Positions 35,613-44,168 of a stretch of DNA of 64,000 bases are shown one piece after another. Both the position numbers and the translations under genes were made by a program. The notes under the pieces were generated by a model, which was not told the origin of the DNA, ran no database searches, and saw only the letters and a program-made list of their open reading frames with translations. Origin of the DNA: Nakamurella flavida (GTDB lineage: Bacteria > Actinomycetota > Actinomycetes > Mycobacteriales > Nakamurellaceae); contig NZ_JAUSQV010000001.1 of assembly GCF_030811475.1 (NCBI RefSeq), forward strand, positions 1,240,001 through 1,304,000. Direction: 5' to 3'. Positions within the stretch are counted from its first letter, which is position 1; each line of letters opens with the position of its first letter.

Positions 35613-38509
35613 CGACGAGTCCCCCGTCCCGTGTCGGCGGTGCGGCGGCCCCGCCGGGAACGGGGTGCGTCGTCGTCGAGTCGGTCCACGACGGCCTGTC
35701 GGTCGAGCTCGGCACCCAGCGAGCGCAGGACGTCCAGCACCAGGCCGATGACGACGAGGTAGACGCCGATGTCGAAGATCGTGGAGGTGACGAACTTCAG
35801 CTCCAGGCCCAACACCTCGCCCTGGAAAATCGTGGACTGCAGGGCCGACCCGCCGCCGACGAGCCCGACGACGGCCATTACCGCGGCGATCAGCAGACCG
35901 ATGCCCATGACGATGCCGGCATCGACCGGGGCGGCCTCCCCGAGCTCGAAGGCGCCGCCGGCCAGGTACCGCAGGGTCAGCGCGAGACCGACGATGAGCC
36001 CGGCCGCGAACCCACCACCGGGCTGGTCGTGCCCGACGAACAGGACGTACAGCGAGAAGACCACGATGATGTGGAAGATCAGCCGGGTGACGACCTCGAG
36101 CAGCAGGGAGCGTCGCGGCGTCCAGTCGGTGGCCAGCCACGGGGACGGGCGGCGAGGCTTGGCCGCCTTCGGCAGCGCGGTGGGCCGGCGCGGCACCGAC
36201 CCGGTGCGCTGCGACAGGAACACCAACGACGCGACCCCGGTGGCGGCGGCGATGAGCACCGAGATCTCCCCGAAGGTGTCCCAGCCCCGGACGTCGACCA
36301 GGATGACGTTGACGATGTTGTAGCCGCCGCCGTAGCTGACGGACGGGTCGGGAAGCGCGTCGGAGATCGGCGCCACGGTCCGGGTACCGGGGATGATCAG
36401 CGCGAGAGCCGTCATCAGGGCGCCGGCGAACACGGCGACGACGGCACGGAACCCGTTGCCCTTGCGGGAGGCGAACAACGCCCGGTCGGGCATGCGGGTG
36501 AGGACGAGCAGACCGGCCACCAGGGTGACCGTCTCGACCAGCAGCTGGGTCAACGCGAGATCCGGCGCTCCTCGCAGGATGAACAGCACGGCGACGGCGT
36601 ACCCGACCCCGCCGACCAGGATGATCGCGACCATGCCGCGCTTGACCCGGAGCAGCACCACGGCCAGGGCGAGGATGACGGCCGACAGCAGCACCTCGGC
36701 CGGGTCACCGAAGGTCTCGACCGACTTCGGCCCCACCCCGGCCTTGATCAGCATGGTGCCGGGGAACGCGATCAGGACGATCAGGATGGCGCCGAGGGAG
36801 ACGGGCAGGGAGCCCCGCTGCGTGGCGTTGGTGACCGCGACGGCGACCGCGTCGACCCCGGCCGTGGTGGCCCGGTAGGACCGACCCGGCTCGGCCGCAG
36901 CGGGGCGGGCGATCTCTCCGGCGTGCTCCCGGCGACGCTGACCGAAGAAGATCACCGTGCCGAGCAGCCAGCCCGTCGCGGACAGGGCGAGCGGCAGGTT
37001 GAACCCGTGCCACAACGCCATGGCGTCCTCGTGGGTCTCACCGGCGGTGCCGGCGTAGGACTGCACCAGCGGCTCGAGCAGCTGCGGGACGAGTCCGAGC
37101 ACCAGGCCCAGCGCGGCGAGCCCGACGGCCGGGCCGGTCATCCACGGGGAGGACGGGGAGACCTCGGTGTCGGCCTGCCCGGGCTTGTCGGAGAAAGCCC
37201 CCCAGAGGAACCGGATGCTGTAGGTGACGGTGAGCGCCGATCCCAGGGTCATCACCACGGCGCCGCCGGCCCCCCAGGCGCCCCCGTCCAGGATGCCGGC
37301 GTAACCCGCCTCCTTGGCGGCGAACCCGATCATGGGCGGCACCCCGGCCATCGAGACGGCGGCCAGCACGCTGACCCAGAACATCACCGGCATGGAGCGG
37401 CGCAGGCCACTGAGCTTCGTCAGGTCCCGCGTCCCGGCCGACGTGTCGATGACCCCGACCACGAAGAACAACGCCGCCTTGAACGTGGCGTGCGCGATCA
37501 GCATGGCCAGGCCGCCGAGCAGGGCGTCCGGGTTGCCGGTACCGATCAGCAGGGTCATCAGGCCGAGCTGGGACACCGTGCCGTAGGCCAGCAACAGCTT
37601 CAGGTCGCGTTGCCGCAGGGCGACGACGCCGCCGTAGAGCAACGTGATGCCGCCGAGGACCATCAGGACCGGCTGCCACAGGGACAACGCGGCGAAGGCG
37701 GGCGCGAGCCGGGCGAACAGGTAGATGCCCGCCTTGACCATGGTGGCGGCGTGCAGGAACGCGCTGGCCGGGGTGGGCGCAGCCATGGCCCCCGGGAGCC
37801 AGAACGAGAACGGCACGATCGCCGACTTGGTGATGCCGCCGACGATCATCAGCACCACCGAGGTGGTGATCAACGGCCCGGACGGCGGTGCCGCGAGAAT
37901 GCTGGACAACGTGTACGTGCCGGCGTTCTCCCCGAGCATGACCGCGCCGACGAGCATGACCAGCCCGCCGGCGGTGGTCACGATGAACGCCTGGGTCGCC
38001 GCAACCCGGGAGGAGCGCTTGCCCGACCGGTGGGCGATCAACAGGTAGGACAACACCCCGGTGAGCTCCCAGAAGATGACCAGGAGCAGCAGGTTGTCGG
38101 CGAGCACCAGACCCAGCATCGAACCGGCGAACGCGAGCAACGATCCGGTGTACTTCCCGAGGCCGTCGTCGTCGGCCGGGAAGTACCGCCCGGAGTACAG
38201 GAAGACCAGGGTGCCGACCCCGGCGACGACCAGCGTCATGACCAGGGACAGGGCGTCCAGGCGCAGGTCGATCCCGATGGACAGGGTCGGGATCCAGTCG
38301 ACGTGGACCAACCGCTCGCCGCCGTCGAGGACCGCGGACAACTGGGCGCCGGCCCAGACGGTGGTGGCCAGCGGCAGGAGCCCGCAGGCCATGAGCGCCG
38401 GACGGCCCCACCGCTTGCACAGCGCCGGAGCCAGGACCGCGAGGACGACATAGGCGGCGATCAGGGCCGGTGCGAATTCGAAGACGCCCGCACCGGGACG
38501 GCTCAGCAT
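35609..38509 (-). CDS. mrpA: Na+/H+ antiporter subunit MrpA fused to MrpB
   Basis: The 966-residue product combines the NuoL-like MrpA part (FWELTGVLSYLLI, the KSAIVPFSFWLPGAMAAPTP channel region and MrpA C-terminal domain) with an MrpB domain at the end (LFVGHDQPGGGFAAGLIVGL near residue 835). Fusion of A and B is common in actinobacteria and explains why no separate mrpB is seen. The complex exports Na+ or other cations in exchange for protons. It is the first gene of the operon; an AT-richer stretch with TAAACT (minus strand, about 38631) lies 120 bp upstream and may be its -10. Confidence 0.95.
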   Translation of the reverse strand: MLSRPGAGVFEFAPALIAAYVVLAVLAPALCKRWGRPALMACGLLPLATTVWAGAQLSAVLDGGERLVHVDWIPTLSIGIDLRLDALSLVMTLVVAGVGTLVFLYSGRYFPADDDGLGKYTGSLLAFAGSMLGLVLADNLLLLVIFWELTGVLSYLLIAHRSGKRSSRVAATQAFIVTTAGGLVMLVGAVMLGENAGTYTLSSILAAPPSGPLITTSVVLMIVGGITKSAIVPFSFWLPGAMAAPTPASAFLHAATMVKAGIYLFARLAPAFAALSLWQPVLMVLGGITLLYGGVVALRQRDLKLLLAYGTVSQLGLMTLLIGTGNPDALLGGLAMLIAHATFKAALFFVVGVIDTSAGTRDLTKLSGLRRSMPVMFWVSVLAAVSMAGVPPMIGFAAKEAGYAGILDGGAWGAGGAVVMTLGSALTVTYSIRFLWGAFSDKPGQADTEVSPSSPWMTGPAVGLAALGLVLGLVPQLLEPLVQSYAGTAGETHEDAMALWHGFNLPLALSATGWLLGTVIFFGQRRREHAGEIARPAAAEPGRSYRATTAGVDAVAVAVTNATQRGSLPVSLGAILIVLIAFPGTMLIKAGVGPKSVETFGDPAEVLLSAVILALAVVLLRVKRGMVAIILVGGVGYAVAVLFILRGAPDLALTQLLVETVTLVAGLLVLTRMPDRALFASRKGNGFRAVVAVFAGALMTALALIIPGTRTVAPISDALPDPSVSYGGGYNIVNVILVDVRGWDTFGEISVLIAAATGVASLVFLSQRTGSVPRRPTALPKAAKPRRPSPWLATDWTPRRSLLLEVVTRLIFHIIVVFSLYVLFVGHDQPGGGFAAGLIVGLALTLRYLAGGAFELGEAAPVDAGIVMGIGLLIAAVMAVVGLVGGGSALQSTIFQGEVLGLELKFVTSTIFDIGVYLVVIGLVLDVLRSLGAELDRQAVVDRLDDDAPRSRRGRRTADTGRGTRR

Positions 38510-38787
38510 CCGCGGATCCGGCGGAGGGGGGACGAAGGTCGGGAGCTGAGCGCTCTGTGGCGGGTCGGGTGGGGCCGGCCGGTCAGGCGCACAGGTCTCC
38601 CGGGGGTTTCGTCGATGGTTTCAATTAGTTTACCGGTCGCCACCCGTCCGGACGACGCCTTCGGCTCCGGATGAGCCCCGCCGCGACCGAGCCGCCACCA
38701 GGTCCCCCGATGACCGGGTGACGGCCTGCCAAGCTGGGTGACATCCACAGCGCCCCGCGGGGCGCACCGATGGGCAGGGAGCCTTCG

Positions 38788-38880
38788 ATGGGCGCACTCA
38801 TGAAGCTCGTGCACAAGATCGTCGACGCGCTCGCGCGCCGGAAGGTCCGCCGGGACGAGCAGCCGCCCGGGTCGCGCTGA
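38788..38880 (+). CDS. Very small cationic ORF (30 codons)
   Basis: ATG 38788 is preceded by AGGGAG with 6-nt spacing, and the frame encodes a 30-residue peptide with an amphipathic basic helix (KLVHKIVDALARRKVRRDEQ). A 16-bp GC palindrome lies at 38751-38766 upstream. A second in-frame ATG follows at 38800. No family is recognised. It is convergent with alkB. The call rests on the ribosome site and the regular helix pattern. Confidence 0.42.
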   Translation: MGALMKLVHKIVDALARRKVRRDEQPPGSR

Positions 38881-38916
38881 GGCCACCACGCTCCGGAGCC
38901 GGGCGGCGGCATCGGA

Positions 38917-39546
38917 TCAGGCCACGCCGGCCGGCCGGAACTGCACGCTGACCCGCGGACCGACCGGCCGCGTCGTCTTGGGGATCGCGTGGTCCCAGGT
39001 GCGCTGGCAGGAGCCGCCCATCACCACCAGATCGCCGTGCCCCTGCGCGAAACGCCGGGCAGGTCCGCCGTTCCGCGGCCGCAGGTGCAGTACGCGGTCC
39101 GACCCCACCGAGACGATGGCGACCATGGTGTCGGCCGCGGCACCGCGCCCGATCCGGTCGCCGTGCCAGGCGACGCTGTCGGAGCCGTCGCGGTACAGGC
39201 AGAGCCCCGCCGTGACGAACGGCTCCCCCAACTCGCGGGCGTAGTGGGCGGACAACAGCTCGCGCGCGTCGTCGAGCACCGGATGCGGCAGCTCGTCCTG
39301 GGGGCCGTACCAGGCCAACATCCGCGGGACCGCGACCTCCCGGTCGTACATCTGCCGACGCTCGGCGCGCCAGGGCACCGCCGTCATCAAGTGGTCGAGC
39401 ACTGCGTCAGATCCCGTCAACCAGCCGGGGAGAACGTCGACCCACGCTCCGTCCGTCAACGGGAGGCGCCGGATCCGACCCGCGGGCGGGGTCACCTCCG
39501 GGAGGAGATCCAGGTCGAACATCGAGGGTTGCGCCGCGATCTGCAT
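38917..39546 (-). CDS. alkB: Alpha-ketoglutarate-dependent DNA dealkylase
   Basis: AlkB oxidatively removes methyl groups from 1-meA and 3-meC in DNA using Fe(II) and 2-oxoglutarate. The 209-residue product has the iron ligands H128 and D130 in WHGD and H186 in DHAIPK, and the 2-oxoglutarate arginines in RVSVQFRP (R198, R204). The GDLVVMGGSCQRTW strand is typical. A perfect LexA box lies 21 bp upstream, and TAGCCT ends 6 nt before the ATG, so this is an SOS-regulated leaderless gene. Confidence 0.92.
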   Translation of the reverse strand: MQIAAQPSMFDLDLLPEVTPPAGRIRRLPLTDGAWVDVLPGWLTGSDAVLDHLMTAVPWRAERRQMYDREVAVPRMLAWYGPQDELPHPVLDDARELLSAHYARELGEPFVTAGLCLYRDGSDSVAWHGDRIGRGAAADTMVAIVSVGSDRVLHLRPRNGGPARRFAQGHGDLVVMGGSCQRTWDHAIPKTTRPVGPRVSVQFRPAGVA

Positions 39547-39552
39547 GGGCCG

Positions 39553-39582
39553 AGGCTAGCCCATCCTCGAACACCTGTTCGA
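39553..39582 (-). promoter_or_regulatory. alkB promoter with LexA (SOS) box
   Basis: TCGAACACCTGTTCGA (39567-39582) is a perfect SOS box. On the minus strand it is followed 8 bp later by the -10-like TAGCCT (39558-39553) and, after 6 nt, by ATG 39546. LexA bound here would sit between -35 and -10 positions and block transcription. Confidence 0.8.
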
Positions 39583-39583
39583 G

Positions 39584-39592
39584 TTGTCCCCA
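39584..39592 (+). promoter_or_regulatory. DnaA-box-like 9-mer next to the alkB SOS box
   Basis: TTGTCCCCA differs by one base from the actinobacterial DnaA box TTGTCCACA and lies directly beside the alkB LexA box. Confidence 0.3.
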
Positions 39593-39659
39593 GCAATTCT
39601 CCACACTGTGGACACCACGCTCACTCCACCTCCGGGGTGCTGCGCCGGCCGGGCCGATC

Positions 39660-39665
39660 TAGCGT
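39660..39665 (+). promoter_or_regulatory. -10 element of a leaderless VOC gene
   Basis: TAGCGT ends 6 nt before ATG 39672, with no Shine-Dalgarno between them. Confidence 0.5.
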
Positions 39666-39671
39666 CGTCCC

Positions 39672-40112
39672 ATGGATCAACGACTGAGCCTCGTCACCCT
39701 CGGCGTTCGCGACCTCGACCGGGCGCGCCGGTTCTACTCAGCCCTGGGCTGGTCCGGTCAGGAGGTGCAGCGGACCGTGTTCTTCCAGCTGGGCGGGATG
39801 GCCCTGGTGCTCTGGGGACGCCCGGACCTCGCCGCCGACGCCGGGTACGACCCGGACGACACGGACCGTGGCGGCTTCGGCGGTATCGCCCTGGCCCAGA
39901 ACGTCCGCTCCCCCGCCGAGGTGGACGCGGTCCTGGCGGCCGCCGAGGCCGCCGGTGGCACCGTCACGCGCCCGCCCGCCGAGACGTTCTACGGCGGGTA
40001 CGCCGGCTACTTCCTCGACCCCGAGGGCCACGGGTGGGAGATCGCCTGGAACCCCGGGTTCCCGCTGGCGGAGGACGGCTCGCTCACCGTGCCCGACCTG
40101 GGTGGGAACTGA
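39672..40112 (+). CDS. VOC (glyoxalase/bleomycin-resistance) family protein
   Basis: The 146-residue product has two beta-alpha-beta-beta-beta modules of the vicinal oxygen chelate fold: VTLGVRDLDRARRFYSALGW near the start and GYFLDPEGHGWEIAWNP near the end, where DPEGH-x-WE supplies the usual metal-binding glutamate. It may be a lyase, a dioxygenase or a drug-binding protein; substrate is not readable. It is divergent from alkB but has its own leaderless promoter. Confidence 0.85.
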   Translation: MDQRLSLVTLGVRDLDRARRFYSALGWSGQEVQRTVFFQLGGMALVLWGRPDLAADAGYDPDDTDRGGFGGIALAQNVRSPAEVDAVLAAAEAAGGTVTRPPAETFYGGYAGYFLDPEGHGWEIAWNPGFPLAEDGSLTVPDLGGN

Positions 40113-40161
40113 TCGGAGACCGAGGGCTACGGCCAACGGGAGGTCAGGCCCCCAGACACCA

Positions 40162-40195
40162 CTGCCCCGACCCCGCTGAGCGGGAGTCGGGGCAG
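40162..40195. terminator. Bidirectional terminator between VOC gene and nrdJ
   Basis: A 16-bp stem with a single bulged A (CTGCCCCGAC + CCCGCT against AGCGGG + GTCGGGGCAG) lies between the converging stops at 40112 and 40210, placed to end both transcripts. Confidence 0.75.
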
Positions 40196-40209
40196 CGATG
40201 GTCATCGGA

Positions 40210-43188
40210 TCAGCTGCAACCGGAGGTCGAGCCGCAACCCTCGCAGACGTAGCACGCGCCGGAGGGGCGCATCTTCGTGCCGCAGGTGAAGCAGAGCGGG
40301 GCGTCGGCGGACTTGCCGATGACCAGCTCCAACAACTCGGTGGAGGAACCGGCCCGGCCCAGCGGGGCGGCCACGGTGGAGGCGGACTTGGGCGCCACCC
40401 CCGGGTCGTTCACCGAGCCGGCAGCCGCGCCCGGCTGCGCACCGTGGTCGGCGACTCCACCCGTTTCGACCGCGGGCCGCACCACCGGGGTGGCGTCCAC
40501 CGAGGAACGCATCTCCTCGAGCACGTCGGACGTCGTCCCGGAGCCGTAGGTGTTGGACACCTGGGCCGAACGCTCCTCCGCGGAGAAGATGCCCAGCTCG
40601 GCACGGCTGTCGGTGGGCAGGTAGTCGAGCGCGATACGACGGAACAGGTAGTCCATCACCGAGGTCGCGATCCGCACGTCCGGGTCGTCGGTCATGCCGG
40701 CGGGCTCGAAGCGCAGGTTGGTGAACTTCGCGACGTAGGACTCCAGCGGGATCCCGTACTGCAGGCCCACCGAGACCGCGATCGAGAACGCGTCCATCAC
40801 GCCGGCCAGGGTCGAACCCTGCTTGCCGAGCTTGATGAAGACCTCACCCAGGCCGTCGTCCGGGTAGGAACCGGTGGTCAGGTAGCCCTCGGCCCCGCCC
40901 ACGGTGAACGAGACCGTCTGCGACGGGCGCTTCTTCGGCAAGCGACGACGCACCGGACCGGTCACGACCGGCGTGGCAGCGGCGACCGGCGCCGCGGCAG
41001 CGGCCCCGGACTGGTCGGCCGAGGACACACCGTGGTTCTTGTTCGACGCCGACAGCGGCTGGCCGACCTTGCAGTTGTCGCGGTAGATGGCCAGAGCCTT
41101 CAGGCCGTACTTCCACCCCTGGGTGTAGATCTCGGCGACATCGGCGACGGTGGCGTCCTCCGGCATGTTGACGGTCTTGGAGATCGCCCCGGAGATGAAC
41201 GGCTGGACCGCGGCCATCATCCGGACGTGACCCATGGGCGCGATCGACCGGGCGCCCATGGCGCAGTCGAAGACCTCGTAGTGCTCGCGACGCAGCCCGG
41301 GGGCGTCGATGACGTGCCCGTTCTCGGCGATGAACTCGACGATGGCCTCGACCTGCTCACCCTGGTAGCCCAACGACTTCAGCGCGCGCGGCACGGTCTG
41401 GTTGACGATCTGCATGGAGCCGCCGCCGACCAGCTTCTTGAACTTGACCAGCGCGAGATCGGGCTCCACACCGGTGGTGTCGCAGTCCATCATCAGGCCG
41501 ATGGTGCCGGTGGGCGCGAGGACCGAGGCCTGCGCGTTGCGGTACCCGTGCTGCTCGCCGAGCGCGATGGTCTGCGCCCAGACACTGGTGGCCAGCTTCA
41601 GGGTGGCGGAGTCGTTGCTGCCCATGGACCGGATCTGGTCGTTGGCGGCGGCGTGCTTGCGGATGACCCGCTTGTGCGCGTCGGCATTGCGCGCGTAGCC
41701 CTCGTAGGGTCCGACCACCCCGGCGAGCTCGGCGGAACGCCGGTAGGCGACGCCGTTCATCAGCGAGGTGATGGCCGCGGCCAGCGAGCGTCCGCCGGCG
41801 CTGTCGTAGGCGTGACCGGTGGCCATGAGCAGCGCACCCAGGTTGGCGTACCCGATGCCCAGCTGCCGGAAGTCACGGGTGGTCTTGGCGATCGGCTCGG
41901 TCGGGAAATCGGCGAAGCAGATCGAGATGTCCATCGCGGTGATGACGAACTCGACCGCCTTGGCGAACTGCGGCGCGTCGAAGACGCCCTCCGGGGAAAG
42001 GAACTTCAGCAGGTTGAGCGACGCCAGGTTGCACGACGAGTTGTCCAGGTGCATGTACTCGCTGCACGGGTTGGAGGCGTTGATCCGGCCCGACTCGGGG
42101 CAGGTGTGCCAGTCGTTGATCGTGTCGTCGTACTGGATACCCGGATCGGCGCACTCCCACGCGGCGGTGGTGATCTTGTCGAACAGCTCGCGGGCGTCGA
42201 CGGTCTCGACGACCTCACCGTTCTGCCGGCCCCGGAGGCCGAACGCCGCACCCTCGTCGGTGGTGGCCTCGACGGCCCGCATGAACTCGTCGGAGACGCG
42301 GACGGAGTTGTTCGCGTTCTGGTACTGGACGGAGACGATGTCCTCGCCGCCCAGGTCCATGTCGAAGCCGGCGTCGCGCAGGGCGCGGACCTTGTGCTCC
42401 TCGCGGGCCTTGGTCTCGACGAACTCGGCGATGTCCGGGTGGTCCACGTCGAGCACGACCATCTTGGCCGCGCGACGGGTGGCGCCGCCGGACTTGATGG
42501 TGCCGGCGGAGGCGTCGGCGCCGCGCATGAAGGACACCGGGCCGGAGGCGGTACCACCGGAGGACAGCAGCTCCTTGGAGGACCGGATGCGGGACAGGTT
42601 CAGCCCGGCGCCCGAGCCGCCCTTGAAGATCAGCCCCTCCTCGCGGTACCAGTTCAGGATCGAGTCCATGGTGTCGTCCACGGACAGGATGAAGCAGGCC
42701 GAGACCTGCTGCGGCGACTGGGTTCCGACGTTGAACCACACCGGGGAGTTGAAGGAGAACACCTGGTGCAGCAGCATCCAGGTCAGCTCGTGCTCGAACA
42801 CCTCGCGGTCGGTGTCGGCCGTGAAGTAGCCGTGCACGTCGCCGGCCCGCGTGTACGTACCCACCACCCGGTCGATGATCTGCCGCAGGCTGCTCTCGCG
42901 GGTCGGACTACCCACGGCGCCGCGGAAGTACTTGCTGGTGACGATGTTGGTGGCGTTGACCGACCAGGTCGACGGGAACTCCACGCCGCGCTGCTCGAAG
43001 TTGACCGTCCCGTCGCGCCAGTTCGTCATGACCACGTCACGACGTTCCCAGCTCACCTCGTCGTAGGGGTGCACACCCGCCGTGGTGAAGACGCGCTCGA
43101 GGTGCAGACCGCGGGACGCCTCGGTGGCGCCCTTGCGACGGCGACTGCCGCCGTTGGACGACGGAGCGGTGTCGACGGTTTCGGTCAT
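40210..43188 (-). CDS. nrdJ: Adenosylcobalamin-dependent ribonucleotide reductase, class II
   Basis: NrdJ reduces ribonucleotides to deoxyribonucleotides with a radical made from coenzyme B12, with or without oxygen. The 992-residue product has the N-terminal substrate domain, the finger-loop NPCSE with the catalytic N/C/E set, KGGSGAGLNLSRIR and PTGTIGLMMDCDTTG loops, and a C-terminal zinc-ribbon (CFTCGTKMRPSG ... CEGCGSTSGCS) carrying the redox cysteines. GGAAGGA lies 7 nt before the ATG. It follows nrdR by 207 bp, so the pair is probably co-transcribed. No B12 riboswitch was seen. Confidence 0.96.
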   Translation of the reverse strand: MTETVDTAPSSNGGSRRRKGATEASRGLHLERVFTTAGVHPYDEVSWERRDVVMTNWRDGTVNFEQRGVEFPSTWSVNATNIVTSKYFRGAVGSPTRESSLRQIIDRVVGTYTRAGDVHGYFTADTDREVFEHELTWMLLHQVFSFNSPVWFNVGTQSPQQVSACFILSVDDTMDSILNWYREEGLIFKGGSGAGLNLSRIRSSKELLSSGGTASGPVSFMRGADASAGTIKSGGATRRAAKMVVLDVDHPDIAEFVETKAREEHKVRALRDAGFDMDLGGEDIVSVQYQNANNSVRVSDEFMRAVEATTDEGAAFGLRGRQNGEVVETVDARELFDKITTAAWECADPGIQYDDTINDWHTCPESGRINASNPCSEYMHLDNSSCNLASLNLLKFLSPEGVFDAPQFAKAVEFVITAMDISICFADFPTEPIAKTTRDFRQLGIGYANLGALLMATGHAYDSAGGRSLAAAITSLMNGVAYRRSAELAGVVGPYEGYARNADAHKRVIRKHAAANDQIRSMGSNDSATLKLATSVWAQTIALGEQHGYRNAQASVLAPTGTIGLMMDCDTTGVEPDLALVKFKKLVGGGSMQIVNQTVPRALKSLGYQGEQVEAIVEFIAENGHVIDAPGLRREHYEVFDCAMGARSIAPMGHVRMMAAVQPFISGAISKTVNMPEDATVADVAEIYTQGWKYGLKALAIYRDNCKVGQPLSASNKNHGVSSADQSGAAAAAPVAAATPVVTGPVRRRLPKKRPSQTVSFTVGGAEGYLTTGSYPDDGLGEVFIKLGKQGSTLAGVMDAFSIAVSVGLQYGIPLESYVAKFTNLRFEPAGMTDDPDVRIATSVMDYLFRRIALDYLPTDSRAELGIFSAEERSAQVSNTYGSGTTSDVLEEMRSSVDATPVVRPAVETGGVADHGAQPGAAAGSVNDPGVAPKSASTVAAPLGRAGSSTELLELVIGKSADAPLCFTCGTKMRPSGACYVCEGCGSTSGCS

Positions 43189-43395
43189 GGGTGGGTCCTT
43201 CCCCTGGTGGTGCGAGGTCTGGTGGTACGCCGCGTGGAGCTCAGGCGCGATGGTCGTGACGCGTGGTGGTGTGGCTCGGTGATGTGGCGTGGAGTCGGTC
43301 GGCCGTGGGGGCGGTGGAACGGGGCGACGCCGGTGTCGCCGGTGAACTGCTGGTCCGGGTGTCGACGCGGGGATCGACGGGGCGGGAGGGGTGGG

Positions 43396-43893
43396 TCAGC
43401 CGACCGGGAGGGGCGGTCCGTGCTCCCCCGGCGGAGCTTCCGCCCGATCCGCGTCGGCCCGCATCGCCTCGATCTCGGCCGCGAAGTCGGCCGCCGAGTC
43501 GAAGGAGCGGTACACCGACGCGAAGCGGAGATAGGCCACCTCGTCCAGCACCCGCAACGGGCCCAGGATGGCCAGCCCGACCTCCTGGCTGGGCACCTCG
43601 GCCTGACCGGAGGCCCGGACGGTCTCCTCGACCTGCTGAGCGAGCAGGGCCAGTGCGTCCTCGTCCACGGGCCGCCCCTGGCAGGCGCGGCGTACGCCCA
43701 GCACCACCTTGGACCGACTGAAGGGTTCGGTGACACCGCTGCGCTTCACCACGGACAACACTGACTCCTCGACGGTGCTGAACCGCCGGGTGCACTGCGG
43801 GCATGACCGGCGGCGGCGGATCGCCTGCCCGTCCTCGATCTCGCGGGAATCGATCACCCGGGAATCGGGATGACGACAGAAGGGGCACTTCAT
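43396..43893 (-). CDS. nrdR: Ribonucleotide reductase repressor NrdR
   Basis: NrdR senses ATP/dATP and represses ribonucleotide reductase genes. The 165-residue product begins MKCPFC, with a zinc ribbon made by C3, C6, C31 and C34, and an ATP-cone follows ([20 protein letters not shown]). ATG 43893 has GGGAGG 7 nt upstream; longer open frame upstream lacks homology. Two DnaA boxes lie 54-82 bp upstream. It sits directly before nrdJ, its expected target. Confidence 0.96.
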   Translation of the reverse strand: MKCPFCRHPDSRVIDSREIEDGQAIRRRRSCPQCTRRFSTVEESVLSVVKRSGVTEPFSRSKVVLGVRRACQGRPVDEDALALLAQQVEETVRASGQAEVPSQEVGLAILGPLRVLDEVAYLRFASVYRSFDSAADFAAEIEAMRADADRAEAPPGEHGPPLPVG

Positions 43894-43946
43894 CGCTGCG
43901 CCTCCCTCTCTCCCGGTGTCGACATGTGGATCACCACGGGACAGCC

Positions 43947-43975
43947 GGTGGACAACCGCTGTCTCCTGTGGACAA
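43947..43975 (-). promoter_or_regulatory. Two DnaA boxes upstream of nrdR-nrdJ
   Basis: On the minus strand TTGTCCACA (43975-43967, perfect actinobacterial DnaA box) and TTGTCCACC (43955-43947, one mismatch) lie in the same orientation 20 bp apart, roughly two helical turns. This suggests DnaA control of the reductase operon. Confidence 0.55.
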
Positions 43976-43999
43976 CCAACCGGTGACGGTGGCACAACC

Positions 44000-44014
44000 T
44001 GTTGATATCTTACA
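44000..44014 (-). promoter_or_regulatory. AT-rich dyad, possible NrdR box
   Basis: TGTTGATATCTTACA is a near-palindrome centred on GATATC, unusually AT-rich for this region, about 110 bp upstream of nrdR. NrdR boxes are AT-rich 16-bp dyads near nrd promoters. The match is only approximate, and a TAAGAT -10-like hexamer overlaps it on the minus strand. Confidence 0.25.
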
Positions 44015-44168
44015 CCGGTGTCAGTCCCACATGTTGGGGTTGACGGTAGATGCCCACCCCACGGGAAGCAAGACGACCCGGCGTGTCGCCCCGACATTCA
44101 CCCGCGCCGGCGTACCCATCGGACATCGCTCACCGAGGGTGAGGAAGACACACCCCGGCGAGCGGAGA

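Noticed and set aside
40198-43764. 1188-codon open frame on the plus strand opposite nrdJ
   Set aside because: It is the antisense shadow of nrdJ and nrdR, which have clear family motifs. Its composition (Gly/Val/Arg/His/Asp) is typical of a reverse frame in G/C-rich DNA.
43894-44168. Cobalamin riboswitch before the nrdR-nrdJ operon
   Set aside because: No B12-box-like sequence or extended pairing was found in this leader, and nrdJ uses B12 as a cofactor and is not expected to be switched off by it.
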